Part shown: piece by piece, positions 14,776 to 23,792 of the stretch
Layout of the letters: the number at the start of each line of letters is the position of its first letter
How positions within the stretch are numbered: position 1 is the first letter of the stretch
NCBI GenBank assembly: GCA_017577405.1
Contig: PIUA01000021.1
Location: forward strand, 1 to 64,000
Length of the DNA: 64,000 bases
Reading direction: 5' to 3'
Source of the DNA: Bacillota bacterium
GTDB taxonomy: Bacteria > Bacillota > Limnochordia > Limnochordales > Limnochordaceae
Made by a program: the position numbers and the translations under genes
Notes under the pieces: generated by a model
The model's database searches: none
Seen by the model: only the letters and a program-made list of their open reading frames with translations
Told to the model about the DNA's origin: nothing

Positions 14776-16802
14776 ACCGTCAACATTCCGAGTCTCAGAA
14801 GCGGCTGGATCCCGGGCCAACCCCGGCCCACCTTCCGTCGGACCCAGGGCTGGCGGCCTCACCTGGCGAGGAAGGCTTTGACCTGGATGAGGTGCTCGCC
14901 AAGTACGACCGCGAGTCGGCCTTCCGGCGCCTGGCTGGGCCTGTCGGCCGCCTGATCGCGCTGGTCCTGATCGGGTTCTCCCTCTTCCAGCTGTATACCG
15001 CCGCCTTTGGCGTCCTGGACGCCCGCATCCAGCGGGCCATCCACCTGGCCTTCGGCATGAGCCTGGTCTTCCTGCTCTACCCGGCCCGGAAGGGCGGCTC
15101 CCGGACCAGTCTGCCCTGGTGGGACGTCCTCCTGGCCGTGGCCTCGGCGGCTGTCTCCCTCTACCTGGTGGTCTTCTACCACGAGATCGTCATGCGGGCG
15201 GGGATGCCGACCACCGCCGACCTGGTGGTGGCCACCCTGGCCGTCCTCCTGGTGCTGGAGGCAGCCCGGCGGGTGGTGGGCCTGCCCATCGTCATCATCG
15301 CCGGGGCCTTCCTGGTCTACGCTTTGGTGGGCCGCCAGCTGCCCGGCTTCCTCGCCCACCGGGGGTACAGCTTCAGCCAGATCGCCAACCACATGTACTT
15401 CACCACCGAGGGGATCTTCGGCCTCCCGTTGGGGGTCTCGGCCACCTTCATCTTCCTTTTCATCCTCTTCGGGGCGTTCCTGGAGAAGACGGGCATCGGC
15501 CGCTTCTTCATCGATCTGGCCAATGCGGTGGCCGGCTTCGCCTCAGGAGGCCCGGCCAAGGTGGCCGTCATCACCAGCGCTCTGGAAGGGACCGTCTCCG
15601 GCAGCTCGGTGGCCAACACCGTCGGCTCGGGCAGCTTCACCATCCCCATGATGAAGCGCCTCGGCTACCGGCCTGAGTTCGCGGCCGCGGTGGAAGCGGC
15701 CGCCTCCACCGGCGGCCAGCTGATGCCGCCCATTATGGGCGCGGCCGCCTTCCTCATGGCCGAGTTCACCGGCATCCCCTACATCCGCATCGCCACCGCG
15801 GCCCTCTTGCCCGCCATCCTTTACTTCACGGGCATCTTCATCGCGGTCCACTATGAGGCGAAGCGGCTGGGTCTGAAGGGGATCCCCCGGGACCAGCTGC
15901 CCAGCGTCTGGTCGGTCATCCGGGAGCGGGGCCACCTCTTCCTCCCCCTGGTGGCCATCATCGTCCTCCTGGTCCAGGGGAACACCCCCATGAAGGCCGC
16001 TTTCTACGGCATCGTCCTGGCGGTGGTGGCAGCCATGATCCACCCCTCGACCCGGATGAGCCTGCGGGACATCATCGCAGCGCTGGAGCAGGGCGCCCGG
16101 GCCGCCCTGGGCGTGGTGATGGCCACGGCCGCCGCCGGCATCATCATCGGGGTGATCACCCTGACGGGCCTCGGCCTGAAACTGGCCAGCGGGCTGGTGA
16201 GCCTCGCCCAGGGGCAGCTCTTCCTCACCCTCTTCTTCACCATGATCGCCTCGCTCATCCTGGGCATGGGCTCGCCCACCACGGCCAACTACGTCATCAC
16301 CTCCACCATCGCGGCCCCGGCCCTGCTCCAGCTGGGCTTGCCCGTGCTGGTGGCGCACATGTTCGTCTTCTACTTTGGGATCCTGGCCGACATCACCCCG
16401 CCGGTGGCCCTGGCCGCCTACGCCGGCGCCGGGATCGCCGGGGCCCAACCCATGAAGACAGGGGTGACCGCCACCCGGATCGCGGTGGCCGCCTTCCTGA
16501 TCCCCTACATCTTCGCCTACAACCCGTCGATGCTTCTCATCGACGTCACCTGGCAGCAGATCCTCCAGATGGCGATCACGTCCATCCTGGGCATGTTTGG
16601 GGTGGCGGTGGCCATGGGCGGCTTCTTCCGTACCAACCTGACGGTGCCCGAGCGGATCCTTTTCGCCCTGGGCGGCGTGCTCATGATCGATCCGGGGCTC
16701 GTCACGGACCTGGTCGGCCTCATCCTGCTGGCTGGCGGCATCGGTCTCCAGCTCTGGCGGGTGCGCCAGCAGCCCCACCGGCCGGTGGGCGCGTCGGTCT
16801 AG
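14772..16802 (+). CDS. TRAP transporter fused permease (4TM-12TM)
   Basis: Membrane component of the TAXI-TRAP importer, 676 residues, combining the small (DctQ-like) and large (DctM-like) permeases in one chain. The first ~60 residues are cytoplasmic, a few helices follow, and the large subunit begins near FGLPLGVSATFIFLFILFG. The typical sequences ALEGTVSGSSVANTVGSGSFTIP and GGQLMPPIMGAAAFLMAEF are present. The GTG at 14772 overlaps the DUF1850 stop and has GAGGAGGG upstream. Transport is driven by an ion gradient. The operon ends at the hairpin at 16832-16870. Confidence 0.93.
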   Translation: MNRQHSESQKRLDPGPTPAHLPSDPGLAASPGEEGFDLDEVLAKYDRESAFRRLAGPVGRLIALVLIGFSLFQLYTAAFGVLDARIQRAIHLAFGMSLVFLLYPARKGGSRTSLPWWDVLLAVASAAVSLYLVVFYHEIVMRAGMPTTADLVVATLAVLLVLEAARRVVGLPIVIIAGAFLVYALVGRQLPGFLAHRGYSFSQIANHMYFTTEGIFGLPLGVSATFIFLFILFGAFLEKTGIGRFFIDLANAVAGFASGGPAKVAVITSALEGTVSGSSVANTVGSGSFTIPMMKRLGYRPEFAAAVEAAASTGGQLMPPIMGAAAFLMAEFTGIPYIRIATAALLPAILYFTGIFIAVHYEAKRLGLKGIPRDQLPSVWSVIRERGHLFLPLVAIIVLLVQGNTPMKAAFYGIVLAVVAAMIHPSTRMSLRDIIAALEQGARAALGVVMATAAAGIIIGVITLTGLGLKLASGLVSLAQGQLFLTLFFTMIASLILGMGSPTTANYVITSTIAAPALLQLGLPVLVAHMFVFYFGILADITPPVALAAYAGAGIAGAQPMKTGVTATRIAVAAFLIPYIFAYNPSMLLIDVTWQQILQMAITSILGMFGVAVAMGGFFRTNLTVPERILFALGGVLMIDPGLVTDLVGLILLAGGIGLQLWRVRQQPHRPVGASV

Positions 16803-16831
16803 GGGGCCCCGAGGCCTCAAGGGCAGCATGG

Positions 16832-16870
16832 GCGACCAGGCCCGCGGGAGGCTCCCGCGGGCCTGGTCGC
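16832..16870 (+). terminator. Terminator of the TRAP operon
   Basis: Perfect 19-base arms (16832-16850 and 16852-16870) around one central base, 30 bases after the permease stop. There is no T-run, so it may act as a strong GC hairpin rather than a classical intrinsic terminator. Confidence 0.65.
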
Positions 16871-16930
16871 GCCCGGTCGCCCGACGGTTGGGGCGGCGCA
16901 GGGCGGGAACAAGGGCCGCAAACACAAAGC

Positions 16931-16953
16931 GGGAAGGCCGTCCTGGCCTTCCC
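16931..16953 (-). terminator. Terminator of the tRNA-Arg gene
   Basis: Perfect 9-bp stem (16931-16939 with 16945-16953) and 5-base loop, immediately after the leftward tRNA. The leftward tail GCTTTGTGTTTG is T-rich. Confidence 0.75.
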
Positions 16954-16955
16954 GC

Positions 16956-17032
<77 letters not shown>

Positions 17033-17069
17033 CTGCTTGGCCGCCAGGGTAACCCCTGGCGCATCGCTT

Positions 17070-17098
17070 AGTATACCAGCCGGAAGGGTTCCCGTCAA
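17070..17098 (-). promoter_or_regulatory. Promoter of tRNA-Arg
   Basis: On the minus strand TTGACG (17093-17098), 17-base spacer, TATACT (17070-17075). The -35 element overlaps the stop codon of the upstream CLC channel gene. Confidence 0.85.
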
Positions 17099-18852
17099 TC
17101 CGCCGGGAGGGGCAAAGCCCCTGGCGAGGCCCGCACCGCCTCCTCGTTGTACGCCCGCAGCACGTCGCCCTTGGTGATGATCCCCAGGATCCGGCCCCGA
17201 TCCTCCCGCTCGACCACCACCACCCGGCCCACATCCTGGCCTGTCAGGGTGGCGAGCACCTGGTCCAGGGTCTCGTCCGGGAAGCTGACGATGGGCCGGG
17301 AGCTCATCACCTCCGCGACGGGGCGTTGCAGGCGGCCCTCCAGGGGTGTTTCCCGCACATCGTCCAGGGTGACCATGCCCACCAGCCGATCCTGGTGGTC
17401 CACCACGGGGATCCCGTGGTAGCGGTACTCCCGCATGAGGGCCACCACATCGGCCACCGTCTGGTCGACCCGGACCGTCCGCACCTCCCGGGTCATCACC
17501 TGGGCGGCGGTCACCCGCTGGAGCACATCGATCTGGCGGCCAGACCGCCACTCGATGCCCGCCTCATAAAGGCTCAGGGTGTCCAGGTTGTACGGGCTGA
17601 AGGCCCGGGAGACCCGGTAGGCCGCGGCGCACGCCAGCATGGTGGGGAGGATGACGGCGTAGTCCCGGGTGAGCTCAAAGAGGAGGAGGGTGGCAGTGAG
17701 GGGCGCCAGGGTGAAGCTGGCCAACATGGCCCCCAGCCCGACCAGGGCGTACCCGCCCACCTCCCCGGTGATGGCCGGGAAGAGCTGGCCCATGAGGGTG
17801 CCGTAGCCGCCCCCGAGAAAGGCCCCGATCACGAAGCCAGGAGCGAAGGCGCCGCCGGCCCCGCCCGAGCCCAGGGTGATGGCCGTGGTCGCCACCTTGA
17901 CCAGCGCCAAGGCCAGAAGGACCTGCCAGGCGAGCCCCCCTTGGGCGGCGACGGCGATGGGGGTGTACTCCGCGCCCAGGGTGATGGGAAGGAAGGCGCC
18001 CACGGTACCGAAAAGGAGCCCGCCCACCGCCGGACGGAGCCAGGACGGACCGGGCAGGCGCTGGAAAAGCCGGCCGCTCCCCCGGATGGCGGCGATGTAG
18101 AGCCGTCCCATGAGGCCGGCGGCCAGGCCCAGGCCCGCGTAGAGGAAGAGCTCGGCCCAGTGGTGGAAGGTGTAGGCGGGCACCTGCAGCACGGGCTCCC
18201 CGCCCAGGACCCCGTGGGCCAGAACGGTGGCCGCCACCGCCGCCAAAACCACCAGGCTGAAGGTCCCCGCGGCGAAGTCGCCCAGGATGATCTCCAGCGC
18301 GAAGAGGGAGCCCGCCACGGGGGCGTTGAAGGCAACGGCCACACCGGCGGCCACCCCGGCCGCGAGGAGGGTCCGCATCTCCCGGCCCGACAGTTTCATG
18401 AGCCGGCCCAAGGTGCCGGCCAACCCGGCGCCGATGATGACCACCGGGCCCTCCCGTCCCGCGGAGCCGCCGGTGCCAATGGTGACCGTCGACCGGATGA
18501 AGATCCCCAGCGCGTCCCGCAACCCCACCAAGGGCCGACCCAAGGCCGCACCGTAGATCACCCGGGCCACCCCGTCCAGCCGGTCCCGAGGGCCCAGGAG
18601 CCCCAAGAGCCCCACCACCAGACCGCCCGCGATCGCGAGGAACACCACCCGAGGCCCGGTTCCGGCCACCAGGGCCTGGCCCCAGCGGACGGCGGCCTGG
18701 GTCGCGGTGTAGTAGGCCAGGGACCCCAAACCGGCCAGCAAGCCAGCCAGGACCACCAGCGCGAAGAAGAGGTTGACCCGGAAACCGGCCCGTCGCAGGT
18801 CGAAGAACTCCCTCCACCTCCCCCGGGTCGGGGGCTGAAGGGGGTGGGGCAT
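17095..18852 (-). CDS. CLC-family chloride channel/antiporter with C-terminal CBS pair
   Basis: Membrane protein of 585 residues. The transport domain (about 20-420) has GSAGREGP, whose Glu is the gating glutamate, and the GGAFAPGFVIGA segment matching the GxFxP selectivity motif. The usual first GSGIP motif is not recognisable. Residues about 450-570 are two CBS domains (AAQVMTREVRTV and VAEVMSSRPIV), which bind adenine nucleotides and regulate transport. The ATG at 18852 has GAGGTGA seven bases upstream. It lies 62 bases downstream of the GNAT gene and may be cotranscribed with it. Whether it is a channel or a Cl-/H+ exchanger is not certain. Confidence 0.92.
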   Translation of the reverse strand: MPHPLQPPTRGRWREFFDLRRAGFRVNLFFALVVLAGLLAGLGSLAYYTATQAAVRWGQALVAGTGPRVVFLAIAGGLVVGLLGLLGPRDRLDGVARVIYGAALGRPLVGLRDALGIFIRSTVTIGTGGSAGREGPVVIIGAGLAGTLGRLMKLSGREMRTLLAAGVAAGVAVAFNAPVAGSLFALEIILGDFAAGTFSLVVLAAVAATVLAHGVLGGEPVLQVPAYTFHHWAELFLYAGLGLAAGLMGRLYIAAIRGSGRLFQRLPGPSWLRPAVGGLLFGTVGAFLPITLGAEYTPIAVAAQGGLAWQVLLALALVKVATTAITLGSGGAGGAFAPGFVIGAFLGGGYGTLMGQLFPAITGEVGGYALVGLGAMLASFTLAPLTATLLLFELTRDYAVILPTMLACAAAYRVSRAFSPYNLDTLSLYEAGIEWRSGRQIDVLQRVTAAQVMTREVRTVRVDQTVADVVALMREYRYHGIPVVDHQDRLVGMVTLDDVRETPLEGRLQRPVAEVMSSRPIVSFPDETLDQVLATLTGQDVGRVVVVEREDRGRILGIITKGDVLRAYNEEAVRASPGALPLPAD

Positions 18853-18914
18853 GCAGCTCACCTCGTCTGTGGGCAAACCAAAAGATTGTGAACGGCGTCT
18901 CAGAACAAGCGGGT

Positions 18915-19439
18915 TCAGCCGACCAGCTGGCTCGTCTCCGCCTGAAAGATCAAGGAGAGGGTTCCGTTCAAGTTATCGATGGCATCCGTTTGGTCGAAGC
19001 CCAAGTCCCGCAGGACCTGGACCGTCTCCTGGTCTTGGTCCAGGACCTCCACCATCAGCCGCTCCAGCCCCTTCTCCTCCCGGGCATACCGGGCCAGGGT
19101 CCGGAGCGCGTCGGCCAGCACCTCGGGGCGGCGGGCCTGGGGATCGCCCAGGAAGGGGATCACCCACGCCTCTCGGGCCACAGGGTTGATCCCGTGGAGG
19201 TCCAGATCGCCCACGTACCCCGCCTCAGGGAGGTCGATGGCCCACTGCTCACTCCTGGGATCCTGGGCCAGGGTGGCGAACCACCGGCGCAGGTCCTCCT
19301 CAGTCCGGGCATCCACCTCGATGCCGATGGTCCGCCGGTGGATCTCCGGATCATTGGTCCAGACCACCCGGCGGGCCATGTCCGCCTCCCGGAGCGGGCG
19401 CAGGGTCACGAGCCGGCCCCGGAGACAGGGTTGACCCAT
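18915..19439 (-). CDS. GNAT-family N-acetyltransferase
   Basis: Acyl-CoA-dependent acetyltransferase of 174 residues, of the RimJ/RimL-like (Acetyltransf_3) type: LRGRLVTLRPLREADM at the N-terminus, a central EAWVIPFLGDPQARRPEVLADALRTL region in place of the CoA loop, and LERLMVEVLDQDQETVQVLRDLGF near the end. The canonical Q/RxxGxG/A loop is degenerate (LGDPQARR), so CoA binding might be altered. The ATG at 19439 has AAGGGGGAAG upstream. Substrate unknown; it precedes the CLC gene. Confidence 0.82.
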   Translation of the reverse strand: MGQPCLRGRLVTLRPLREADMARRVVWTNDPEIHRRTIGIEVDARTEEDLRRWFATLAQDPRSEQWAIDLPEAGYVGDLDLHGINPVAREAWVIPFLGDPQARRPEVLADALRTLARYAREEKGLERLMVEVLDQDQETVQVLRDLGFDQTDAIDNLNGTLSLIFQAETSQLVG

Positions 19440-19486
19440 GGGTCTTCCCCCTTTTGCTGGCTGCCCTAGGGGCTGGAACGCGGAAA

Positions 19487-19509
19487 CGCCCGCCCTCGAC
19501 AGGCGGGCG
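19487..19509 (-). terminator. Terminator of tRNA-Ser(GCT)
   Basis: Eight-bp stem (19487-19494 with 19502-19509), 7-base loop, with leftward tail TTTCCGCG. It separates the tRNA from the GNAT gene. Confidence 0.65.
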
Positions 19510-19522
19510 CCGTTGCCGATCT

Positions 19523-19617
19523 TGGCGGAAGGGGAGGGATTCGAACCCTCGCTAGGGCCTTTCGACCCTACTAGCGGTTTAGCAAACCGCCCTCTTCGGC
19601 CACTTGAGTACCCTTCC
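19523..19617 (-). tRNA. tRNA-Ser (anticodon GCT)
   Basis: Class II tRNA of 95 bases on the minus strand: acceptor GGAAGGG/CCCTTCC, anticodon loop TTGCTAA giving GCT, a long variable arm (TAGTAGGGTCGAAAGGCCCTA), T loop GGTTCGAATCC and encoded CCA at 19523-19525. Reads AGC/AGU. Confidence 0.97.
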
Positions 19618-19648
19618 ACGCTCCCGACCCAGACCGGTCGGCTTTCTC

Positions 19649-19678
19649 ACTGTACCACAAGGCATGCGAAACTGTCAA
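19649..19678 (-). promoter_or_regulatory. Promoter of tRNA-Ser(GCT)
   Basis: Minus strand TTGACA (19673-19678), 18-base spacer, TACAGT (19649-19654), about 30 bases before the mature tRNA 5' end. Confidence 0.85.
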
Positions 19679-19751
19679 CGGAGCGGCCGCCCCCTCCCGG
19701 CCCGGATCCGCCTTTTCCAGCCAGTCCCACCCGGTATTCCCGTGCCTTCCG

Positions 19752-19781
19752 TTGCCAACGCTAAGGACGCTCGTTTATCAT
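19752..19781 (+). promoter_or_regulatory. Promoter of the FUN14-like gene
   Basis: TTGCCA (19752-19757), 18-base spacer, TATCAT (19776-19781), about 70 bases upstream of the GTG start. The rest of the 235-base gap from the tRNA to the gene holds only this and the oppositely oriented tRNA promoter. Confidence 0.65.
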
Positions 19782-19853
19782 GGCGGTGAGCCATCCTCGG
19801 CTCTCCTGGCCGTGTGCAGGAGCCTTCCCGACAGGCGACGGGGTAGGAAGGCG

Positions 19854-20201
19854 GTGACAGCGTTGGAGCACGCCTGGGGCGGCCAGGTCGATTGGACGCT
19901 CTTGGGGGGTCAGGCCAGCCTCGGCCTCCTCCTCGGGTATGCCGTGGGTTACACCACCAAGAAGGCCCTGAAAGTGGGGCTGATCCTCGTGGCCCTCCTC
20001 CTGGTCATGGGCATCGCCCTGGAGGAGTTGGGTTTTCTCGTCATCAACTGGGGTGTTCTCGAGGAGACCTATCGGGGCTCGGTGGAGCAGATGGGGGGGC
20101 TGGGCGGGATGCTGCGCCAGTGGTCGGAGCGCCTCGCGGCCTACCTCCCGGTGGGCGCCGGCTTCAGTGTCGGCTTTCTCCTCGGCCTGCGGAACGGTTG
20201 A
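19854..20201 (+). CDS. FUN14-domain membrane protein
   Basis: Small membrane protein of 115 residues with the FUN14 pattern: a Gly-rich start (LGGQASLGLLLGYAVGYTTKKALK), a long central helix (VGLILVALLLVMGIALEELGF), the INWGVLEE turn, and a final Gly-rich hydrophobic segment. FUN14 domains occur in mitochondrial FUNDC1 and in many prokaryotes, where their role is unknown. GTG 19854 follows GTAGGAAGG; TTG 19863 is also possible. It converges with the DUF309 gene, three bases apart. Confidence 0.75.
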   Translation: MTALEHAWGGQVDWTLLGGQASLGLLLGYAVGYTTKKALKVGLILVALLLVMGIALEELGFLVINWGVLEETYRGSVEQMGGLGGMLRQWSERLAAYLPVGAGFSVGFLLGLRNG

Positions 20202-20204
20202 CCC

Positions 20205-20591
20205 TCACCGGATCGCCTGGCCCTCGCCCTCAGTCAGCCCCTCCACCACCAGCCGGATCACCGGCAGTTCCACCTGGGCCGACCGGTTCGCCTCCTTGAA
20301 CAGGACCTGGTGGAGGCACGCCTCCAGCTGAGGCAGCAGGGCGTCGATCGCCATCCCTTGGTAGCGGGGGGCAAACTCCCGCAGCATCCGGGCCGCCGAG
20401 TGAAAGAGGCTGGCCGCGCCAAAGAGGTTCCCGTCTTCCCAGTGGCGATACGCGCCCGCCACCTGGATGAGGCCTTTGTAGAACCGTTGGGTGGTCTGGC
20501 GCTGCCAGAGTTCCAGCAGCGCCTCGTACGCCTGATGGTACTCGCCTTGGTTGAAGCGCCGGACGAACCTTTCGTACTCTTCTGGGTACAC
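20205..20591 (-). CDS. DUF309-family protein
   Basis: All-alpha protein of 128 residues. The family pattern is clear: FNQGEYHQAYEALLELW, then RFYKGLIQVAGAYRHWEDGN, then a region with FAPRYQGMAIDALL. DUF309 is common in Bacillota and cyanobacteria, with conserved His/Glu residues suggesting metal binding, but function is not established. GTG 20591 follows AGGGAAAGGGGG. A weak promoter-like CTGCCG-17-TAGAAT lies at 20660-20688. Confidence 0.88.
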   Translation of the reverse strand: MYPEEYERFVRRFNQGEYHQAYEALLELWQRQTTQRFYKGLIQVAGAYRHWEDGNLFGAASLFHSAARMLREFAPRYQGMAIDALLPQLEACLHQVLFKEANRSAQVELPVIRLVVEGLTEGEGQAIR

Positions 20592-20739
20592 CGCCCGCGG
20601 TGCCCCCTTTCCCTCCTGGTCCCCGGCCGGGGCTGCCGCCCGGCCTGCGGCTTACGGTCATTCTAGCACGCCGCAGCCTGAGCGGCAGCCCCGGGGACCG
20701 CTGCCCGCCGGAGATCTTCCCGGGCTGGGGGCCCGGGGC

Positions 20740-22296
20740 TCACCACGCCTCTCTCAGGGCCTCCCAGTCGGCCAGGTCCGCCCGGAAGAGCAACCGATCG
20801 TCGCCCGCGGCCCACAGGAGGCGGATCGCCCCATCCTCACCGTCGGGCAGGCGGGTGATGGTGACGGGGGTAGACGGCTCAATCCCAGCGGCCGGCTCCA
20901 GCACCAGTTGCTCCGCTCCGGCCGGCAGGGCCTCGCCCGGCCGGTACCCGGCCTGGCGTTCCGCGTCGGCGCCGGCGGCCAGGACCTCCTGAGCCCGGAA
21001 ACTCCGGATCTGCTGGAAGAGGGCCCGGACCTCGGCCTCGTCGGCCCAGCCCGCCTCATCCCGGACGAGGCTCCGGGTCTCCCCGTCGCCGGTCCACCGC
21101 ACCGCCGCCAGGGCCTGGCTCAGGTCGCTGGGCCAGGTGGGGGGCAGCAGGCTCCGCTGGGCCAGGCGGAGGGGCTGGGCCGTCACATCGAAGAAGGTTT
21201 GGATCCGGTCTCCCCGGATCCGGTAGACGGTCCGCTCCCCCGCCAGGCGGACGGTGACGCCAGACCCATCAGGAAGGAAGTTACCCACCCAGAGGACCTG
21301 AGCGTGGGGCAGGCCCGCCTCCGCCCCCGTCGGCGGGGAGGTCTCGGAGGGCTCGTCCTCCGCCGAGGAGCTTGCCGGGCTCAAAAGGATGAGCGCCTCC
21401 CCCCGGGGGTTCTCCAACCCGTAGTGGGCCAAGACCTCGTCGGTCGCCTCCTCGGCCAGGATCTCCTCGGCGCGCATCAGCTCCAAGTCAAAGAGGAGGT
21501 CTTGGACCGCGGACCGGTCGGCAGGGGCCTGGACCGGCTGGTGCAGCCGCCAGGCGTCCCCGGACCGGCTGAGCTCAACGGGGGCCTTCCCCTCCCAGAG
21601 GAGCCGGATCCCTTCCGCCCGCTCGGGGCCGAAACGGGCGAACTGCATCAACCGGAACCCCTGGTGCTCCCCCAAGAGGGTCTCCAGGGGATAGGCCGAG
21701 AGGGTGTAGACCCCCTCTCGCTCGGGGGTGGCCACGTAGTAACTCTGAATGCCCCCAGTGGAGCTCCGCAGCGGGGTGGCCTCGCCCACCAGGAGCTCCC
21801 GGATGATGGGTTCCGCCTCCCCCTCTTGGGCCACATGGAGCCGGACCGTCGCCTGAGGCGGCTCCAGCCCGTAGGCCGCCCGTTCCGCGGCGCTCTCCGT
21901 GACCTGGGCCAGGGGCCGGGGTTCGGCTAAGGAGAAGAGGAGGCTGGCCAGGGTCCCTGGATCGGCGGGAACCGGCTCGGGCTCCACCAGCCACCACGCG
22001 GTCTCGGGTCCGGGCGGCAGGAACTGGTCAAAGGGCGCCCGCGCCACCCCCTGGAAGCGGGCGGGCAGCCGATACGCCACCGGCTCCGGCTCCACCGTCA
22101 TCCGGTCGAAGACCAGCCGCTCCCCATCGGACCGGAGGACCTCCACCCGCCTCACCGCGTTCCGGTCCTCCTGCCAGAAGGCGTCCAGAGTCAGGGCATC
22201 GGAGGGTTGCTGGGGCCGGCCGCTCCAGAGGGTGTAGGCCAAGAGCCCCGCGAAGACCAGCACCGTGCCCAGAATCCCCCAGGTTCGCCGGTTCAC
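20740..22296 (-). CDS. DUF4340 protein of Gld-type ABC operon
   Basis: Membrane-anchored protein of 518 residues: an N-terminal helix (TWGILGTVLVFAGLLAYTLW) and a long extracytoplasmic part made of repeated DUF4340 units, seen as recurring YGLEPPQATVRL and YGLENPRGEALI segments and paired beta stretches. DUF4340 proteins regularly accompany GldA-F-G-like exporters, and may complete the external complex; the exported substrate is unknown. GTG 22296 overlaps the stop of the upstream GldG-like gene (GTGA) and has GGAGGAGG before it. It is the last gene of a four-gene operon. Confidence 0.85.
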   Translation of the reverse strand: MNRRTWGILGTVLVFAGLLAYTLWSGRPQQPSDALTLDAFWQEDRNAVRRVEVLRSDGERLVFDRMTVEPEPVAYRLPARFQGVARAPFDQFLPPGPETAWWLVEPEPVPADPGTLASLLFSLAEPRPLAQVTESAAERAAYGLEPPQATVRLHVAQEGEAEPIIRELLVGEATPLRSSTGGIQSYYVATPEREGVYTLSAYPLETLLGEHQGFRLMQFARFGPERAEGIRLLWEGKAPVELSRSGDAWRLHQPVQAPADRSAVQDLLFDLELMRAEEILAEEATDEVLAHYGLENPRGEALILLSPASSSAEDEPSETSPPTGAEAGLPHAQVLWVGNFLPDGSGVTVRLAGERTVYRIRGDRIQTFFDVTAQPLRLAQRSLLPPTWPSDLSQALAAVRWTGDGETRSLVRDEAGWADEAEVRALFQQIRSFRAQEVLAAGADAERQAGYRPGEALPAGAEQLVLEPAAGIEPSTPVTITRLPDGEDGAIRLLWAAGDDRLLFRADLADWEALREAW

Positions 22297-23792
22297 AGCG
22301 CCCGCCTCCTCCACCAGACCAGGCCGCCCGCGAGCAGCACCACCAAGGGGAGCCCCACGACGAAGCCGTAGAAGAGGTGCCTCATGAAGGAAGGGGTCAA
22401 CTGGACGGTGGGCGGGCTGATCACCTTCGGCCGGATGCTGATCAGGTGCTCCTCCCCCACCAACCAGTTGAGGGCGTTGAGGAAGAAGTCCTGATTGCCC
22501 TGGATCCCCAGCATCTGGCCCTCCACAAAGGAAGCGTTGCCCACCACGACCGCGACGGGCTCGGGGACGGCCTCACCCGCCTCCCCCGTGTCAGCCGCCT
22601 CACCCTCGTCCTGGGCCGCCCCGTCGGCGCCGGCCCCGTCCTGGGCCGCCGGGCGGGTGATGGCCACCGCCAGGGTCAGGGGGCCGGGCGTGTCCTCCTC
22701 ATCCTTCCGCAGGGTGGTGCCCTGCAACGTGGTCTCACCCCAGGCGTCGAAGCTGCTTTCGAGGAGGGTGGTCACCCGGTAGGGCGCCGGGTCGTCCAGC
22801 CGCTCCAGGGAACGGGCCCGGGGCAGCATCACCCGCATCTGCCGCTCCTGCAGCTCCCGGGTGATGGCATGGTACCGGAGGGTGGGCATGGGCGAGAGGG
22901 GGTCCAGGAAGAAGGACTGGGCCGGGTCCACCACCACGTCGGTCCGGAAGCGGACCCCCAGTCGCTCGGCCAGCTGGTTCCACCCGTCGATGGGCCGGTT
23001 GGAGGGATCGAGCAGGAGGATGAGCCGGCCGCCTGCCTCCAGATAGGCGGCGATGGTCTCCTCCTCTTGCGGGCCCAGGTCGCTCTGGGGCCCCACCGCC
23101 ACCAGCACCGTGGCATCCTCGGGCATCCCGCCCTCCTGGGCGAGGTTGAGGGTGGCCACCGTATACCCTTCGCCCTCCAGGTAGGTGGCCAAGCGGCCCA
23201 AGCGGTCGGCGGGGGTGGCCTCACCGTGGCCGGTCAGGAAGTAGACCTTCAGCTGCTGTTCCCGGCCCAGCTCCACCAGGGCCCGGGTGATGGCCTGCTC
23301 GCCCCGGAACTCCAGCTCCTCCCGGGCGGTGCCGAAGCCGTACAGGTTGCTCGGCTCGATCCGCCGGCTCCGGCTGCCCATCTCCAAGATCACCGTGTCA
23401 TACTGGGTGACCTCGTACTGGCGGGCCAGCGACGGCTCCTTGACCGGATCGACCAGGCGGAGCTGGAAAGAGCTGCTCGCCCGGTCATACTGCTGGAGGA
23501 GGTCGGTCAGGAGCCCGCTCGGGCCGTCCCGGACAAAGGCCGTCACCTGCACGGGAGCCGGCAGGCGCTCCAGCACCTGGCGGCTCAGGGGCGAGAGGGT
23601 AAAACGTCCTTCGGCGCTCAGGTCCGCCTGCCAGCCCGTCCGGCCGGCCAGGATGTTGAGCAGCACCAGGATGCCGAGCACAGCCACCGTCAGCACGGCC
23701 GACTCGCTGCCCCGCCGGATCCGCCTCCTCCGGCCGAGGCGCCTGCTTCCGGAGTCTGCGGGTGGTCCCGCCGTCGGTCCACGGTCGTTCAT
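22293..23792 (-). CDS. GldG-family ABC transporter auxiliary protein
   Basis: Protein of 499 residues with membrane helices at about residues 31-50 and at the C-terminus (GFVVGLPLVVLLAGGLVWW), and a large outer domain between. The family pattern FTLSPLSRQVLERLPAPVQV follows the first helix, and KVYFLTGHGE with LDPSNRP mark the IFT52/GldG-like fold. A low-complexity Asp/Glu/Ala insert lies near residue 405. In Bacteroidetes GldA-F-G is needed for gliding; elsewhere homologues are general exporters. ATG 23792 overlaps the previous stop (ATGA). Confidence 0.9.
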   Translation of the reverse strand: MNDRGPTAGPPADSGSRRLGRRRRIRRGSESAVLTVAVLGILVLLNILAGRTGWQADLSAEGRFTLSPLSRQVLERLPAPVQVTAFVRDGPSGLLTDLLQQYDRASSSFQLRLVDPVKEPSLARQYEVTQYDTVILEMGSRSRRIEPSNLYGFGTAREELEFRGEQAITRALVELGREQQLKVYFLTGHGEATPADRLGRLATYLEGEGYTVATLNLAQEGGMPEDATVLVAVGPQSDLGPQEEETIAAYLEAGGRLILLLDPSNRPIDGWNQLAERLGVRFRTDVVVDPAQSFFLDPLSPMPTLRYHAITRELQERQMRVMLPRARSLERLDDPAPYRVTTLLESSFDAWGETTLQGTTLRKDEEDTPGPLTLAVAITRPAAQDGAGADGAAQDEGEAADTGEAGEAVPEPVAVVVGNASFVEGQMLGIQGNQDFFLNALNWLVGEEHLISIRPKVISPPTVQLTPSFMRHLFYGFVVGLPLVVLLAGGLVWWRRRAL

